Source: Bradyrhizobium erythrophlei (GTDB taxonomy: Bacteria; Pseudomonadota; Alphaproteobacteria; Rhizobiales; Xanthobacteraceae). Taken from it: a DNA stretch of 64,000 nt. The DNA lies in the NCBI GenBank assembly GCA_900129675.1, contig FSRD01000002.1, positions 868,001 to 932,000 of the forward strand, written 5' to 3'. The notes beneath the pieces are model-generated. The model saw only the letters and a list, made by a program, of their open reading frames with translations. It was not told where the DNA came from and did not search any database. Position 1 is the first letter of the stretch. Each line of letters starts with the position of its first letter. The position numbers and the translations under genes were made by a program. This document shows, piece by piece, positions 27,248 through 34,832 of the stretch.

Positions 27248-27922
27248 ATGAAACGAATGAACGGAAGGCGGGTGGTTATCACTCAGACCAGCGCTTTCAT
27301 GGGAAAGGATCTGATCGAGCTGTTTGGCGCGGAGGGGGCGGATCTACTCGCCGACGATCGCGACCTGACAGTGCCTGGTGCCGCCGAGGCGCTAATCGCG
27401 GAGGCGGGGAAGGTGGACGTGCTGGTCGCAAATCTCGCTGCCGAACAGCCGCGTACCTCGGTGCTTGACACGGATGACGCCATCTTCCGTGCGATGTACG
27501 AGGCGATGGTCTATCCGCTGCATCGACTCGTACGAGCCGTGTTACCGCAGATGATCGCGCGCCGTCGCGGCAAGATCGTGGTGATGGGCAGCGCTTCAGG
27601 GCTGAAGGGAATGCCGAATTATTCGGCCTACGGCTCGGCGCGGGGTGCACAGCTTGCCTATGTGCAGGACGTCGGCACTGAGGTCGCGCCACACAGCGTG
27701 CAGGTGAACGCGATCGCACAGACGTTCGTTGAAAACCCTACCTATTTCCCGCCAAGCTACCAAGCGACTGCCGAATTCAAGGAGCGGATCAAGGGCGCGC
27801 CGCTGGGCCGACTTGCCCATGGCTGGGAATCTGCGGCACTGGCCCTATTCCTAGCCGGTGACGAGAGCGATTTCTTCGTCGGTCAGGTCTTTCCCTTTTC
27901 GGGCGGCTGGGTCACCCGATGA
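27248..27922 (+). CDS. halohydrin dehalogenase (SDR-type) candidate
   Basis: A 224-residue short-chain-dehydrogenase-fold protein lacking the NAD-binding glycine motif. It matches both published halohydrin dehalogenase signatures: T-x4-F-x-G at residues 12-19 (TQTSAFMG), which forms the halide/nucleophile pocket, and S-x12-Y-x3-R with Ser115, Tyr128, Arg132. Normal SDRs have Lys, not Arg, in the last place. A PTYFPPSYQ loop recalls the HheC substrate loop. These enzymes convert vicinal haloalcohols to epoxides plus halide, or the reverse with cyanide or azide. ATG 27248 has AGGGA upstream. Its TGA overlaps the next gene's ATG (27919-27922). Confidence 0.85.
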   Translation: MKRMNGRRVVITQTSAFMGKDLIELFGAEGADLLADDRDLTVPGAAEALIAEAGKVDVLVANLAAEQPRTSVLDTDDAIFRAMYEAMVYPLHRLVRAVLPQMIARRRGKIVVMGSASGLKGMPNYSAYGSARGAQLAYVQDVGTEVAPHSVQVNAIAQTFVENPTYFPPSYQATAEFKERIKGAPLGRLAHGWESAALALFLAGDESDFFVGQVFPFSGGWVTR

Positions 27923-29805
27923 CGGGGACTCGCGATCAGTCCCGCCCCGACGGCGACTGGAACCACCTGTTTGCTGAGGTCAACGACCTCAACATGCACT
28001 ATGTGCGCGAGGGACACGGGAAACCCCTGATCCTTCTCCACGGTTGGCCAGAATTCTGGTGGGGGTGGCATCGAAATATCCCTGCGCTGGCCACGCGGTT
28101 TGATGTGATTGCGCCAGACCTTCGCGGCTTCGGCGACACGCGCGACACGAGTGCGCGGCCGGCCGGACCGGATACCCACGCTCGAGACATCATGGCCTTT
28201 GCCGATGCGCTGGGTCTCGATCGGTTCGGCCTCGTCGCCCATGACGTCGGAGCATATGTGGCCCAGCATATCGCGCGGTTGGCCCCCGAGCGGCTGACTG
28301 GCCTCTTTTTCTTCAACGGCCCTTATCCCGGCATCGGCCGGCGCTGGGTGGACCCCGAACATGTCAAGGAGATCTGGTACCAATCCTTCAACCAGCAATT
28401 CTGGGCGCCCGAGCTTGTCGGCCACAGCCGCGAGACTTGCCGTCTTTATTTCGATCGCCTGCTCAAGCACTGGTCGCATGCGCCGGGCGCCTTCGATGGT
28501 CAAATCGAGCACTTCGTCGACAACTTCATGAAGCCTGGCAATCTTGAGGGCGGCTTCGCCTGGTACCGGGCGACTCATGCCGCCCGCATGGCACTGGTGC
28601 GTCACGGTGCACCTGTGTTGCCGAAAATCGAGGTGCCGAGTCGCTTCTATTGGGGACGCCACGACCCGGTGATCCTCTGCGCTTGGATGGACCGACTTCC
28701 CGAATACTTTGCGGAACCAGAGGCCGAGATTGCCGAAGGGGCGGGCCATTTCGTCCATTTTGAAACGCCAGAACCCGCGAACAAACGCGTGATCGAGTTT
28801 TTCACCGGGCTCAGCTGCCGTTCGCTGCGGAAGTCACGATTGGAGACAATACATGCCGACTTACATCGCCGCCTTCCTCGCGAGGCGCCGACCGAACTTC
28901 TTGAACCTGGAGAGCGGCAAATGACGGTGACTACGCCAAAGAAGCATATCCTCGTTGACGGCCGGCGAACGGCCTATGTGGAGCGCGGCCAGGGCGTACC
29001 GCTCTTGTTTTTGCACGGCAATCCGACATCGTCCTATCTGTGGCGTAATGTCATGCGGCCCCTCGACGGAATCGGTCGCCTCGTCGCGCCGGACCTGATC
29101 GGTATGGGGGACTCAGAGAAGCTCAGCCCGGCGGGGCCCGATACCTACCGGTTTGCGACGCATAGCCACTATCTCGACGGCTTCATCGAGCAGATCATCC
29201 CCTCACCGGAGAAGGCGGTCCTGATCGTCCACGATTGGGGCTCGGCGCTCGGGTTCGACTGGGCTAACCGCCACCGTGATCGCGCGGCCGCCATTGTCTA
29301 CATGGAAGGGTTGGTTCGGCCGATTGCAAGCTGGGACGAATGGAACAAGGCGGCGACGCCAGTTTTCCAGGGATTCCGGTCGGACAAGGGCGAGGACATG
29401 GTCCTTAACCGCAACATATTCGTTGAGCGCGTGCTGCCCGGCTCGATCCTGCGCAAGCTCACAGAGGAGGAAATGACGGAATATCGCCGGCCCTTCCTCG
29501 ATCCGGCCGATCGGTGGCCGACCTTGACTTGGCCGCGTGAGCTGCCGATCGCCGGCGAACCGGCGGACGTGGTGACTCGGATCGAACGCTACTCGCAGTG
29601 GTTGGCATCAAGCCAGATCCCGAAGCTGTTCGTGAATGCGGAGCCCGGCGCGATTCTGACCGGCGCGGTGCGAGAGTTTTGCCGGACATGGCCGAACCAG
29701 ACCGAGGTGACCGTGGCCGGCTCACATTTCATCCAAGAGGATTCAGGCGAGGAGATCGGCCAGGCCATTCGGTCTTGGCTCGAGAAGCTGTGGAAGGCAC
29801 GCTAA
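27919..29805 (+). CDS. epoxide hydrolase-like / haloalkane dehalogenase (HLD-II, LinB-like) fused frame
   Basis: One uninterrupted 628-residue frame with two complete alpha/beta hydrolases. Residues 1-295 look like an epoxide hydrolase: HGWP at 41-44, nucleophile Asp109 in AHDVGAY, cap tyrosines at about 154 (WYQSF) and 216 (WYRAT), Asp249 and His277. Residues 335-628 resemble LinB/DhaA haloalkane dehalogenases: HGNPTSSYLW (halide Asn), VHDWGSALGFDW (nucleophile Asp and halide Trp), YMEGL (Glu) and AGSHFIQED (His), the HLD-II set. Residues 296-334 are an Arg-rich linker. The second domain has its own ATG (28921) and GGAGAG, so it may also be made alone. It overlaps the halohydrin dehalogenase stop by 4 bases. 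Confidence 0.88.
   Translation: MTGTRDQSRPDGDWNHLFAEVNDLNMHYVREGHGKPLILLHGWPEFWWGWHRNIPALATRFDVIAPDLRGFGDTRDTSARPAGPDTHARDIMAFADALGLDRFGLVAHDVGAYVAQHIARLAPERLTGLFFFNGPYPGIGRRWVDPEHVKEIWYQSFNQQFWAPELVGHSRETCRLYFDRLLKHWSHAPGAFDGQIEHFVDNFMKPGNLEGGFAWYRATHAARMALVRHGAPVLPKIEVPSRFYWGRHDPVILCAWMDRLPEYFAEPEAEIAEGAGHFVHFETPEPANKRVIEFFTGLSCRSLRKSRLETIHADLHRRLPREAPTELLEPGERQMTVTTPKKHILVDGRRTAYVERGQGVPLLFLHGNPTSSYLWRNVMRPLDGIGRLVAPDLIGMGDSEKLSPAGPDTYRFATHSHYLDGFIEQIIPSPEKAVLIVHDWGSALGFDWANRHRDRAAAIVYMEGLVRPIASWDEWNKAATPVFQGFRSDKGEDMVLNRNIFVERVLPGSILRKLTEEEMTEYRRPFLDPADRWPTLTWPRELPIAGEPADVVTRIERYSQWLASSQIPKLFVNAEPGAILTGAVREFCRTWPNQTEVTVAGSHFIQEDSGEEIGQAIRSWLEKLWKAR
28853..28924 (+). CDS. 23-codon ORF in the linker, possible tautomerase N-terminal relic
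   Basis: In a different frame from the fusion, a GGAGA at 28842 precedes ATG 28853, encoding MPTYIAAFLARRRPNF and seven more residues, with a TGA overlapping the ATG of the haloalkane dehalogenase (ATGA at 28921-28924). MPTYI recalls the Met-Pro-Thr-Tyr start of the tautomerases nearby. It could be a coupling peptide or a relic of a deleted tautomerase gene. Evidence is slight. Confidence 0.3.
   Translation: MPTYIAAFLARRRPNFLNLESGK
28909..28923 (+). promoter_or_regulatory. internal ribosome site and start for haloalkane dehalogenase
   Basis: GGAGAG at 28909-28914, six bases, then ATG 28921. The first residues from here (MTVTTPKKHILVDG) match the usual start of HLD-II enzymes. This argues that the dehalogenase can be translated as a separate 294-residue protein. 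Confidence 0.65.
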
Positions 29806-29938
29806 TGCGCCCACGGGGCGCCGCAACGGCAGTGCGCCCCGGCCCGAAGCGCTGAGGGTCAGAACGCGCGCTGCCGAACAAGAGTGCTTGGAAAGCCTAG
29901 CAAGAGTAGGCGTCGCATTAAACTGAAAGGGGAATCGG

Positions 29939-30376
29939 ATGCCGATCTACGTTTGCACTGCCGCTTTAGGACGGCTGACGCCAGTCCAAAAAACGGAAAT
30001 CGCCAAGGGTATCACCGCCATATATCATGAGGAGACCGGTGCGCCAGGCTATCTGGTCCAGGTAATCTTCTACGACATTGCGCCGGGCAATCACTACGTC
30101 GCCGGCCGACCGACGCCTGCGGATCAGATATGTATTCGATGCGACACCCGGAGCGGAAAGACCAACACGCAGAAAAGCCAGATGCTCCGACGGATAATGC
30201 AGGACGTCGCCAGGGTCAGCGGCGCTGCCGAGGACGCGGTCTCGGTCTTGCTGTGCGAACTTCCCGCAGCGAATATCGCGGAGTACGGCCGCGTCGCGCC
30301 CGCCCCCGGTGAGGAGGACGCATGGTTCTCGTCGCTACCTGACGCCTTGCGGGAAAGGCTCAGGGCCTTGGCCTGA
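29939..30376 (+). CDS. cis-CaaD-like tautomerase, full length
   Basis: A 145-residue protein starting MPIYVCTAALGRLTP. Compared with cis-CaaD from memory (numbers from Pro1) it keeps Pro1, Arg70 and the late Glu of IAEYGR (Glu114), but has Tyr at 28 (His29 follows), Lys at 73 and Leu at the Tyr103 position. It is therefore a family member of the right length with a changed active site, and dehalogenase activity is doubtful; hydration or tautomerisation is possible. The leader GCATTAAACTGAAAGGGG resembles those at 25590 and 41005. A remnant of a second tautomerase follows at once. Confidence 0.82.
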   Translation: MPIYVCTAALGRLTPVQKTEIAKGITAIYHEETGAPGYLVQVIFYDIAPGNHYVAGRPTPADQICIRCDTRSGKTNTQKSQMLRRIMQDVARVSGAAEDAVSVLLCELPAANIAEYGRVAPAPGEEDAWFSSLPDALRERLRALA

Positions 30377-30377
30377 C

Positions 30378-30480
30378 AAACTCCAAACGAAGCGGAACCT
30401 CGCGACCTGCCTGTGCCATCTCGACGCGGACGTGATGAAGACGCAGCTATGGCGCCCCAAAATGGGAAGCGCGGAGCGCA
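30378..30480 (+). pseudogene. tautomerase fragment, paralogue of the gene at 668
   Basis: The frame reads QTKRNLATCLCHLDADVMKT then QLWRPKMGSAE. The intact protein at 668-1069 has AQKRELAVRLCRLYADVMQT then QTWRPNIGIAE at the same place. Start and end are gone. The pairing of the two tautomerase types therefore existed at both loci. Confidence 0.75.
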
Positions 30481-30531
30481 GGAATCGCGAGGCCTGCGCT
30501 CGCACCACTCTACTGTCGAAAGGACGAATCG

Positions 30532-31227
30532 ATGATCGAGCTTCACTACTGGACGACGCCCAACGGCCACAAGATAACGATTTTCCTGGAGGAGAGCGGG
30601 CTTCCCTATCGCATCGTGCCGATCAATATCAGCGCCGGCGACCAGTTCAAGCCGGAGTTCCTCAAGATTTCGCCGAACAACCGCATCCCCGCGATCGTCG
30701 ACGACGATCCGGCGGAGCCGGGGCCGCCGATCAGCGTCTTCGAGTCGGGCGAGATCCTGCTTTACCTGGCCAAGAAGACGGGAAAGTTCCTGCCCAAAGA
30801 TTTGCGCGGACGGACGGAGGTGCTGCAGTGGCTCTTCTGGCAGGTCGGCGGCCTCGGCCCGATGGCGGGGCAGAATCATCATTTCAACGCCTATTCGCTC
30901 GAGAAGATTCCCTATGCGATCGACCGATACGTCAAAGAAACGAACCGGCTCTATGGCGTATTGAACAAGCGTCTCGCCGATCGCGAATTCATCGCTGGCG
31001 CCTATTCCATCGCCGACATGGCAAGCTATCCCTGGATTGTCCTCCACGAGCGCCAGGGGCAGCGCCTTGAGGACTTCCCCTATCTCAAGCGCTGGTTCGA
31101 AACGATCCGAGCCCAGCCCGCCGTCAAGCGCGCCTACGCGCTTGCAAAGACCATCAACACGCAGCCCACAGTGAGCGAGGCGTCGCGCAGCATCCTTTTC
31201 GGCCAGGCCGCTGCGGTCGCGCGGTAA
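30532..31227 (+). CDS. glutathione S-transferase, YghU/YfcG (nu) type
   Basis: A 231-residue GST. The N-terminal thioredoxin fold has TTPNGHKITIFLEE, where the Thr/Asn pair replaces the classical Ser/Tyr, as in nu-class YfcG/YghU. The glutathione-binding loop is NNRIPAIVDDD with FESGEILLYLA. The helical C-terminal domain has FIAGAYSIADMASYPW. ATG 30532 is preceded by GAAAGGA. It could detoxify electrophiles such as epoxides or haloaldehydes from the neighbouring pathway. That role is inferred from position. Confidence 0.9.
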   Translation: MIELHYWTTPNGHKITIFLEESGLPYRIVPINISAGDQFKPEFLKISPNNRIPAIVDDDPAEPGPPISVFESGEILLYLAKKTGKFLPKDLRGRTEVLQWLFWQVGGLGPMAGQNHHFNAYSLEKIPYAIDRYVKETNRLYGVLNKRLADREFIAGAYSIADMASYPWIVLHERQGQRLEDFPYLKRWFETIRAQPAVKRAYALAKTINTQPTVSEASRSILFGQAAAVAR

Positions 31228-31253
31228 CCCGAGGAAGCAAGAGGGAGCAACCC

Positions 31254-31364
31254 GTGCTCGAGCTTCATCACATCATCAACTCTGTCAGCGCCCAGAAGGT
31301 GCGCATGGCGCTCTATGAGAAAGGCCCCGATAATGCACGGATCCACAGGCGCGTCTGTCACTAG
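31254..31364 (+). pseudogene. second GST, N-terminal fragment
   Basis: From GTG 31254 (GAGGGAG upstream): LELHHIINSVSAQKVRMALY then EKG, a GST N-terminus. Similarity stops near 31330 where the patatin gene begins, and the frame ends at 31364. The join marks a recombination point. Confidence 0.6.
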
Positions 31365-32529
31365 CAGCTCTCTTTCCAGCTCGCATGGGCATTCGAGCCG
31401 TCCGCCATTCGAATGCATTGCGCTGTTGCTACAGGGCGGCGGTGCGCTCGGCTCCTATCAGGCCGGTGTCTACGAAGCGCTTGCCGAAGCCGATCTGCAC
31501 CCCGATTGGGTCGCGGGAATCTCCATCGGTGCGATCAACTCCGCGATCATTGCCGGCAATCCTCCGGCAAAACGGATTTCAAAGCTCCGCACCTTTTGGC
31601 ATGAGATCACCGCCAATCCATTGCTCGACAGGATATCGGCCCTAGGAGATCATTGGATCAGAGGAGATTTCGCGCGAGAACTTTTCAATCAGATGAGCGC
31701 GGCAACCGCCATCTTCCAGGGCGCTGCCAACTTTTTCAGTCTGCGTCATCCGCCCGCCTGGCTGCATCCGGACGGCGCTCTTGAGGCGACGAGCTTCTAT
31801 GACACAAGGATACTCAAGAGCACCCTCGAGCGCTTGGTAGATTTCGACCGGATCAATTCCGGCGAGACGCGGTTGAGCGTCGGCGCCGTCAATGCGCGCA
31901 GCGGAAACTTCGTCTATTTCGATACCACCACCCACACGATCGGATCCGACCATGTGATAGCGAGCGCATCGCTGCCGCCCGGCTTTCCCGCGGCCGAGAT
32001 CGAGGGCGAGTACTACTGGGACGGCGGTCTCATCTCCAATACTCCGTTGCAATGGGTGGTCGATTCCGAGCCCCGGCAGGACACGCTCGCTTTCCAGGTC
32101 GATCTCTGGAGCGCGCGCGGTGAGCTTCCACGCAACCTGGCCGAGGTCGCTACACGTCAGAAGGAAATCCAATTCTCGAGCCGCACCCGGGCCAACACCG
32201 ATCAGTCCAAGCGCATGCAGCAGATCCGCTGGGCGCTTGCCAAGCTGCTACCGAAACTCCCTGACAACCTGCGCGACAATGAGGAAGCGAAGATCCTGAA
32301 CGCTGCCGCCTGCCACAAGGTCTATAACATCGTGCATCTGATCTATCGGGCGAAGAACTATGAGGGCCACTCGAAAGACTACGAGTTTTCTCGCGTCTCG
32401 ATGCAGGATCATTGGCGCGCCGGTTATAACGATGCCGTACGCACGTTGCGCCATCCCGAAGTGCTCGCTCGTCCAACAAACCTCGATGGGGTCTTCACAT
32501 TCGATCTTGCGCGGGATGGCCGCGAATAA
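31333..32529 (+). CDS. patatin-like phospholipase (DUF3734 type)
   Basis: A 398-residue serine hydrolase. The oxyanion loop is LLLQGGGALGSYQAG, the nucleophile elbow GISIG (Ser64) and the catalytic Asp is in YYWDGGLISNTP. The C-terminal part fits the DUF3734 extension of bacterial patatins. ATG 31333 is preferred because bases before about 31332 belong to a GST fragment; ATG 31315 is also in frame. With the following acetoacetate decarboxylase and 3-hydroxybutyrate dehydrogenase it forms a gene trio I know from bradyrhizobia, likely linked to hydroxybutyrate or ketone-body metabolism. Confidence 0.9.
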   Translation: MHGSTGASVTSSSLSSSHGHSSRPPFECIALLLQGGGALGSYQAGVYEALAEADLHPDWVAGISIGAINSAIIAGNPPAKRISKLRTFWHEITANPLLDRISALGDHWIRGDFARELFNQMSAATAIFQGAANFFSLRHPPAWLHPDGALEATSFYDTRILKSTLERLVDFDRINSGETRLSVGAVNARSGNFVYFDTTTHTIGSDHVIASASLPPGFPAAEIEGEYYWDGGLISNTPLQWVVDSEPRQDTLAFQVDLWSARGELPRNLAEVATRQKEIQFSSRTRANTDQSKRMQQIRWALAKLLPKLPDNLRDNEEAKILNAAACHKVYNIVHLIYRAKNYEGHSKDYEFSRVSMQDHWRAGYNDAVRTLRHPEVLARPTNLDGVFTFDLARDGRE

Positions 32530-32552
32530 ATCAACCAACGAGGAATACCGAA

Positions 32553-33344
32553 ATGCAAGAGAAGGACGTGTTGGGGCAAGCGTTTGCAATGCCGCTCACC
32601 AATCCAGCCTATCCGCCGGGTCCGTATCGGTTCATAGACCGCGAATACCTGATCATTACGTATCGCACGGATCCGGTCAGGCTGCGCGCGGTGGTGCCGG
32701 AGCCGCTCGAACTGGACGAACGCGACCCCATCGTGAACTACGAGTTCATCCGCATGCCGGACTCCACTGGTTTTGGTGACTACACCGAGACCGGGCAGGT
32801 GATCCCCGTCTCGTTTCGCGGGCGGAAGGGCGGTTATAGCCAATGCATGTTCCTCAACGACGAGGGGCCAATCGCAGGCGGACGCGAGCTCTGGGGCTTT
32901 CCGAAGAAGCTCGCGAACCCAACGCTGCGAACAGAAATCGACACGCTTATCGGCACCCTCGATTACGGACCGCTTCGGATTGCGACCGGCACAATGGGGT
33001 TTAAGCACCGCCAAGCCGACCTGACGCATGCCATGGCTTTGCTTAAGGCGCCGAATTTCCTGCTGAAGATTATTCCGCACGTCGACGGCACCCCGCGCAT
33101 CTGCGAGCTCGTCGAATATCATCTCGAGGACATCGTTTTGAAGGGTGTATGGACCGGCCCCGCAGCCCTGTCTTTGACCCCTCACGCCCTGGCACCCGTC
33201 GCTGAGCTGCCGGTGCTGGAGGTCGTGTCTGCAACCCACATTCTCGCCGATCTCACGCTCGGTCTCGGCCACGTCGTGCACGACTATGTACGACAATCGA
33301 GCGGACGATCGTTGCACAACAGGGAGAAGAGCTATGCGCTTTGA
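32553..33344 (+). CDS. adc: acetoacetate decarboxylase
   Basis: A 263-residue enzyme converting acetoacetate to acetone and CO2 through a Schiff base. The motif GRELWGFPKKLANP contains the Schiff-base Lys118 and its neighbour Lys119 (Lys115/Lys116 in the clostridial enzyme). GGYSQCMFLND and KHRQADLTHAMALL are further family blocks. ATG 32553 lies 23 bases after the patatin stop, and the 3' end overlaps the next gene by 11 bases, so the trio is one operon. Confidence 0.92.
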   Translation: MQEKDVLGQAFAMPLTNPAYPPGPYRFIDREYLIITYRTDPVRLRAVVPEPLELDERDPIVNYEFIRMPDSTGFGDYTETGQVIPVSFRGRKGGYSQCMFLNDEGPIAGGRELWGFPKKLANPTLRTEIDTLIGTLDYGPLRIATGTMGFKHRQADLTHAMALLKAPNFLLKIIPHVDGTPRICELVEYHLEDIVLKGVWTGPAALSLTPHALAPVAELPVLEVVSATHILADLTLGLGHVVHDYVRQSSGRSLHNREKSYAL

Positions 33345-34158
33345 AGACAAGGCCGCGATCGCAATGGGTGCTGGCGTGCGCCTGAAGGAAAAGGTCTGCA
33401 TCGTCACCGGCGCGGCGAGCGGCATCGGCAAGGAAATCGCGCTCACTTTCGCGCGCGAAGGGGGAAAGGTGGCCATCGCCGACCTGAACAGCGACGCGGC
33501 CCAATCAGTGGCCGATGAGATTTCCAGCGCCGGCGGGGCAGCGATCGCGGTGAGGATGGATGTAACCGACGAGGACAATGTCCAGAACGCGGTCAATAAT
33601 GTTGTTGCGCTCTACGGCGGGGTGGATGTGCTTGTCAGCAACGCCGGCATCCAGATCGTGCATCCCGTCGAGAGTTATCCGTTCAGGGATTGGAAGAAGA
33701 TGCTGGCCATTCATCTTGACGGCGCCTTCCTGACGACGCGAGCCTGTTTGCCGCACATGCAGGTTTCGGGTCGTGGCGGCAGCATCATTTATATGGGTTC
33801 GGTGCATTCCAAGGAAGCCTCTGTGCTCAAGGCGGCCTATGTGACCGCCAAGCATGGGCTGATCGGCCTTTGCAAGACGGTCGCCAAGGAAGGCGGAAAA
33901 TACGGAATCCGCGCCAATGTCATCTGTCCAGGGTTCGTGCGAACGCCTCTCGTCGACAAGCAGATTCCTGAACAGGCACGGGAACTCGGCATCAGCGAGC
34001 AAGAGGTCGTCAGGAACGTCATGCTGAAGGAGACCGTGGATGGCGAATTCACCACTGCCGCGGACGTCGCAGAAGTCGCTTTGCTGTTTGCAGGGTTCGC
34101 CTCGAACGCGCTCACTGGCCAATCGATCGTCGTGAGCCATGGATGGTTCATGCAGTAG
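33334..34158 (+). CDS. 3-hydroxybutyrate dehydrogenase (SDR)
   Basis: A 274-residue SDR. The NAD site TGAASGIG is at residues 25-32, NAGI follows, and the catalytic Ser (YMGSVHSKEAS) and Tyr-x3-Lys (AAYVTAKHG) are present. The C-terminus ALTGQSIVVSHGWFMQ is diagnostic of D-3-hydroxybutyrate dehydrogenases. ATG 33334 lies inside the decarboxylase 3' end with GGGAGAAG upstream. Together the pair handles 3-hydroxybutyrate, acetoacetate and acetone. Confidence 0.92.
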   Translation: MRFEDKAAIAMGAGVRLKEKVCIVTGAASGIGKEIALTFAREGGKVAIADLNSDAAQSVADEISSAGGAAIAVRMDVTDEDNVQNAVNNVVALYGGVDVLVSNAGIQIVHPVESYPFRDWKKMLAIHLDGAFLTTRACLPHMQVSGRGGSIIYMGSVHSKEASVLKAAYVTAKHGLIGLCKTVAKEGGKYGIRANVICPGFVRTPLVDKQIPEQARELGISEQEVVRNVMLKETVDGEFTTAADVAEVALLFAGFASNALTGQSIVVSHGWFMQ

Positions 34159-34348
34159 GACCGACCGACGGCAGCGGGAGCTTGCGGACCGATGACGGAA
34201 CCAAATCGCGAGAGTCTACGTGAGGTACATGAACAGACTTTGCGGGGCTGCCTCTCAGATGCGCACACTCGTGGCGAACGGTGTCAAGCTAACAGCCGCG
34301 ACAGATGCGCAACTTCCTGTCGAACGCAGATTCTCGAGCTCTCTGCGT
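34159..34348. other. short gap, no gene seen
   Basis: About 190 bases after the dehydrogenase operon. I see no family match, and the end of a leftward remnant follows. Confidence 0.35.
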
Positions 34349-34554
34349 TTAGTTGAAAATTGGTAATTTGGGGCCCTGTACGGCGTCATTTTGGGCGGAG
34401 TTTGGCGCGAAACCCGGCCCTCTGGGTTGGACGTGAACGCTCTCGGCCGCTTCGAGAGTGGTCGGCTGCGACGCGACCGCAGGCTGTTCGGCGAGTGCGT
34501 CGGCGGGCCCGATAGCCAACGCGACATGCCGCAATTTTCAGAACCGGATTCATG
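34349..34554 (-). pseudogene. small exported protein, frameshifted
   Basis: Leftward ATG 34554 with AAGGAGA upstream begins MNPVLKIAAC. One frame over, the sense continues HVALAIGPADALAEQPAVAS, so a one-base change splits a signal peptide of the form MNPVLKIAA...ALAIGPADALA. The mature part (about 45 residues) ends QNDAVQGPKLPIFN. The function is unknown. Confidence 0.5.
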
Positions 34555-34718
34555 GTCGTCTCCTTCGGCTCGATCTGTCTTTCGAACAGTTGCTGGAAGA
34601 GGGGGAGGCCGCGTGGAATTTGGGATAACGGCCGGGTCGGCTTGGCCGACTTGTCTTCACTCGTTAGTGACCTGCCGGAGCTGACTCGACGGCGTTCGAG
34701 TAGAGTCAAACAATTTCA

Positions 34719-34738
34719 ATTTATGCTGCAACATAAAT
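34719..34738. promoter_or_regulatory. ATTTATG-N6-CATAAAT inverted repeat
   Basis: A seven-base inverted repeat with a six-base spacer, 95 bases before the crotonase start, in an AT-rich stretch. It resembles the AT-rich boxes at LysR sites but is a different sequence. It is a candidate operator for the crotonase/CoA-transferase pair. Confidence 0.4.
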
Positions 34739-34832
34739 GACGTCTATGTCGTGGATAAAAACAAACAATTTCATTTATCAAAACAGGGCGCCTAAAGTCC
34801 CAAGAAACCAGCTCCGTATCGGAAGCCGTACG

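Noticed and set aside
29939..30376. Calling the tautomerase a true cis-3-chloroacrylate dehalogenase
   Set aside because: Tyr at position 28, Lys at 73 and Leu at the Tyr103 position argue against it; labelled cis-CaaD-like only.
30309..31070. 253-residue ORF over the GST gene
   Set aside because: Only its short piece at 30378-30480 has meaning, as a tautomerase relic; the rest is a shadow of the GST gene.
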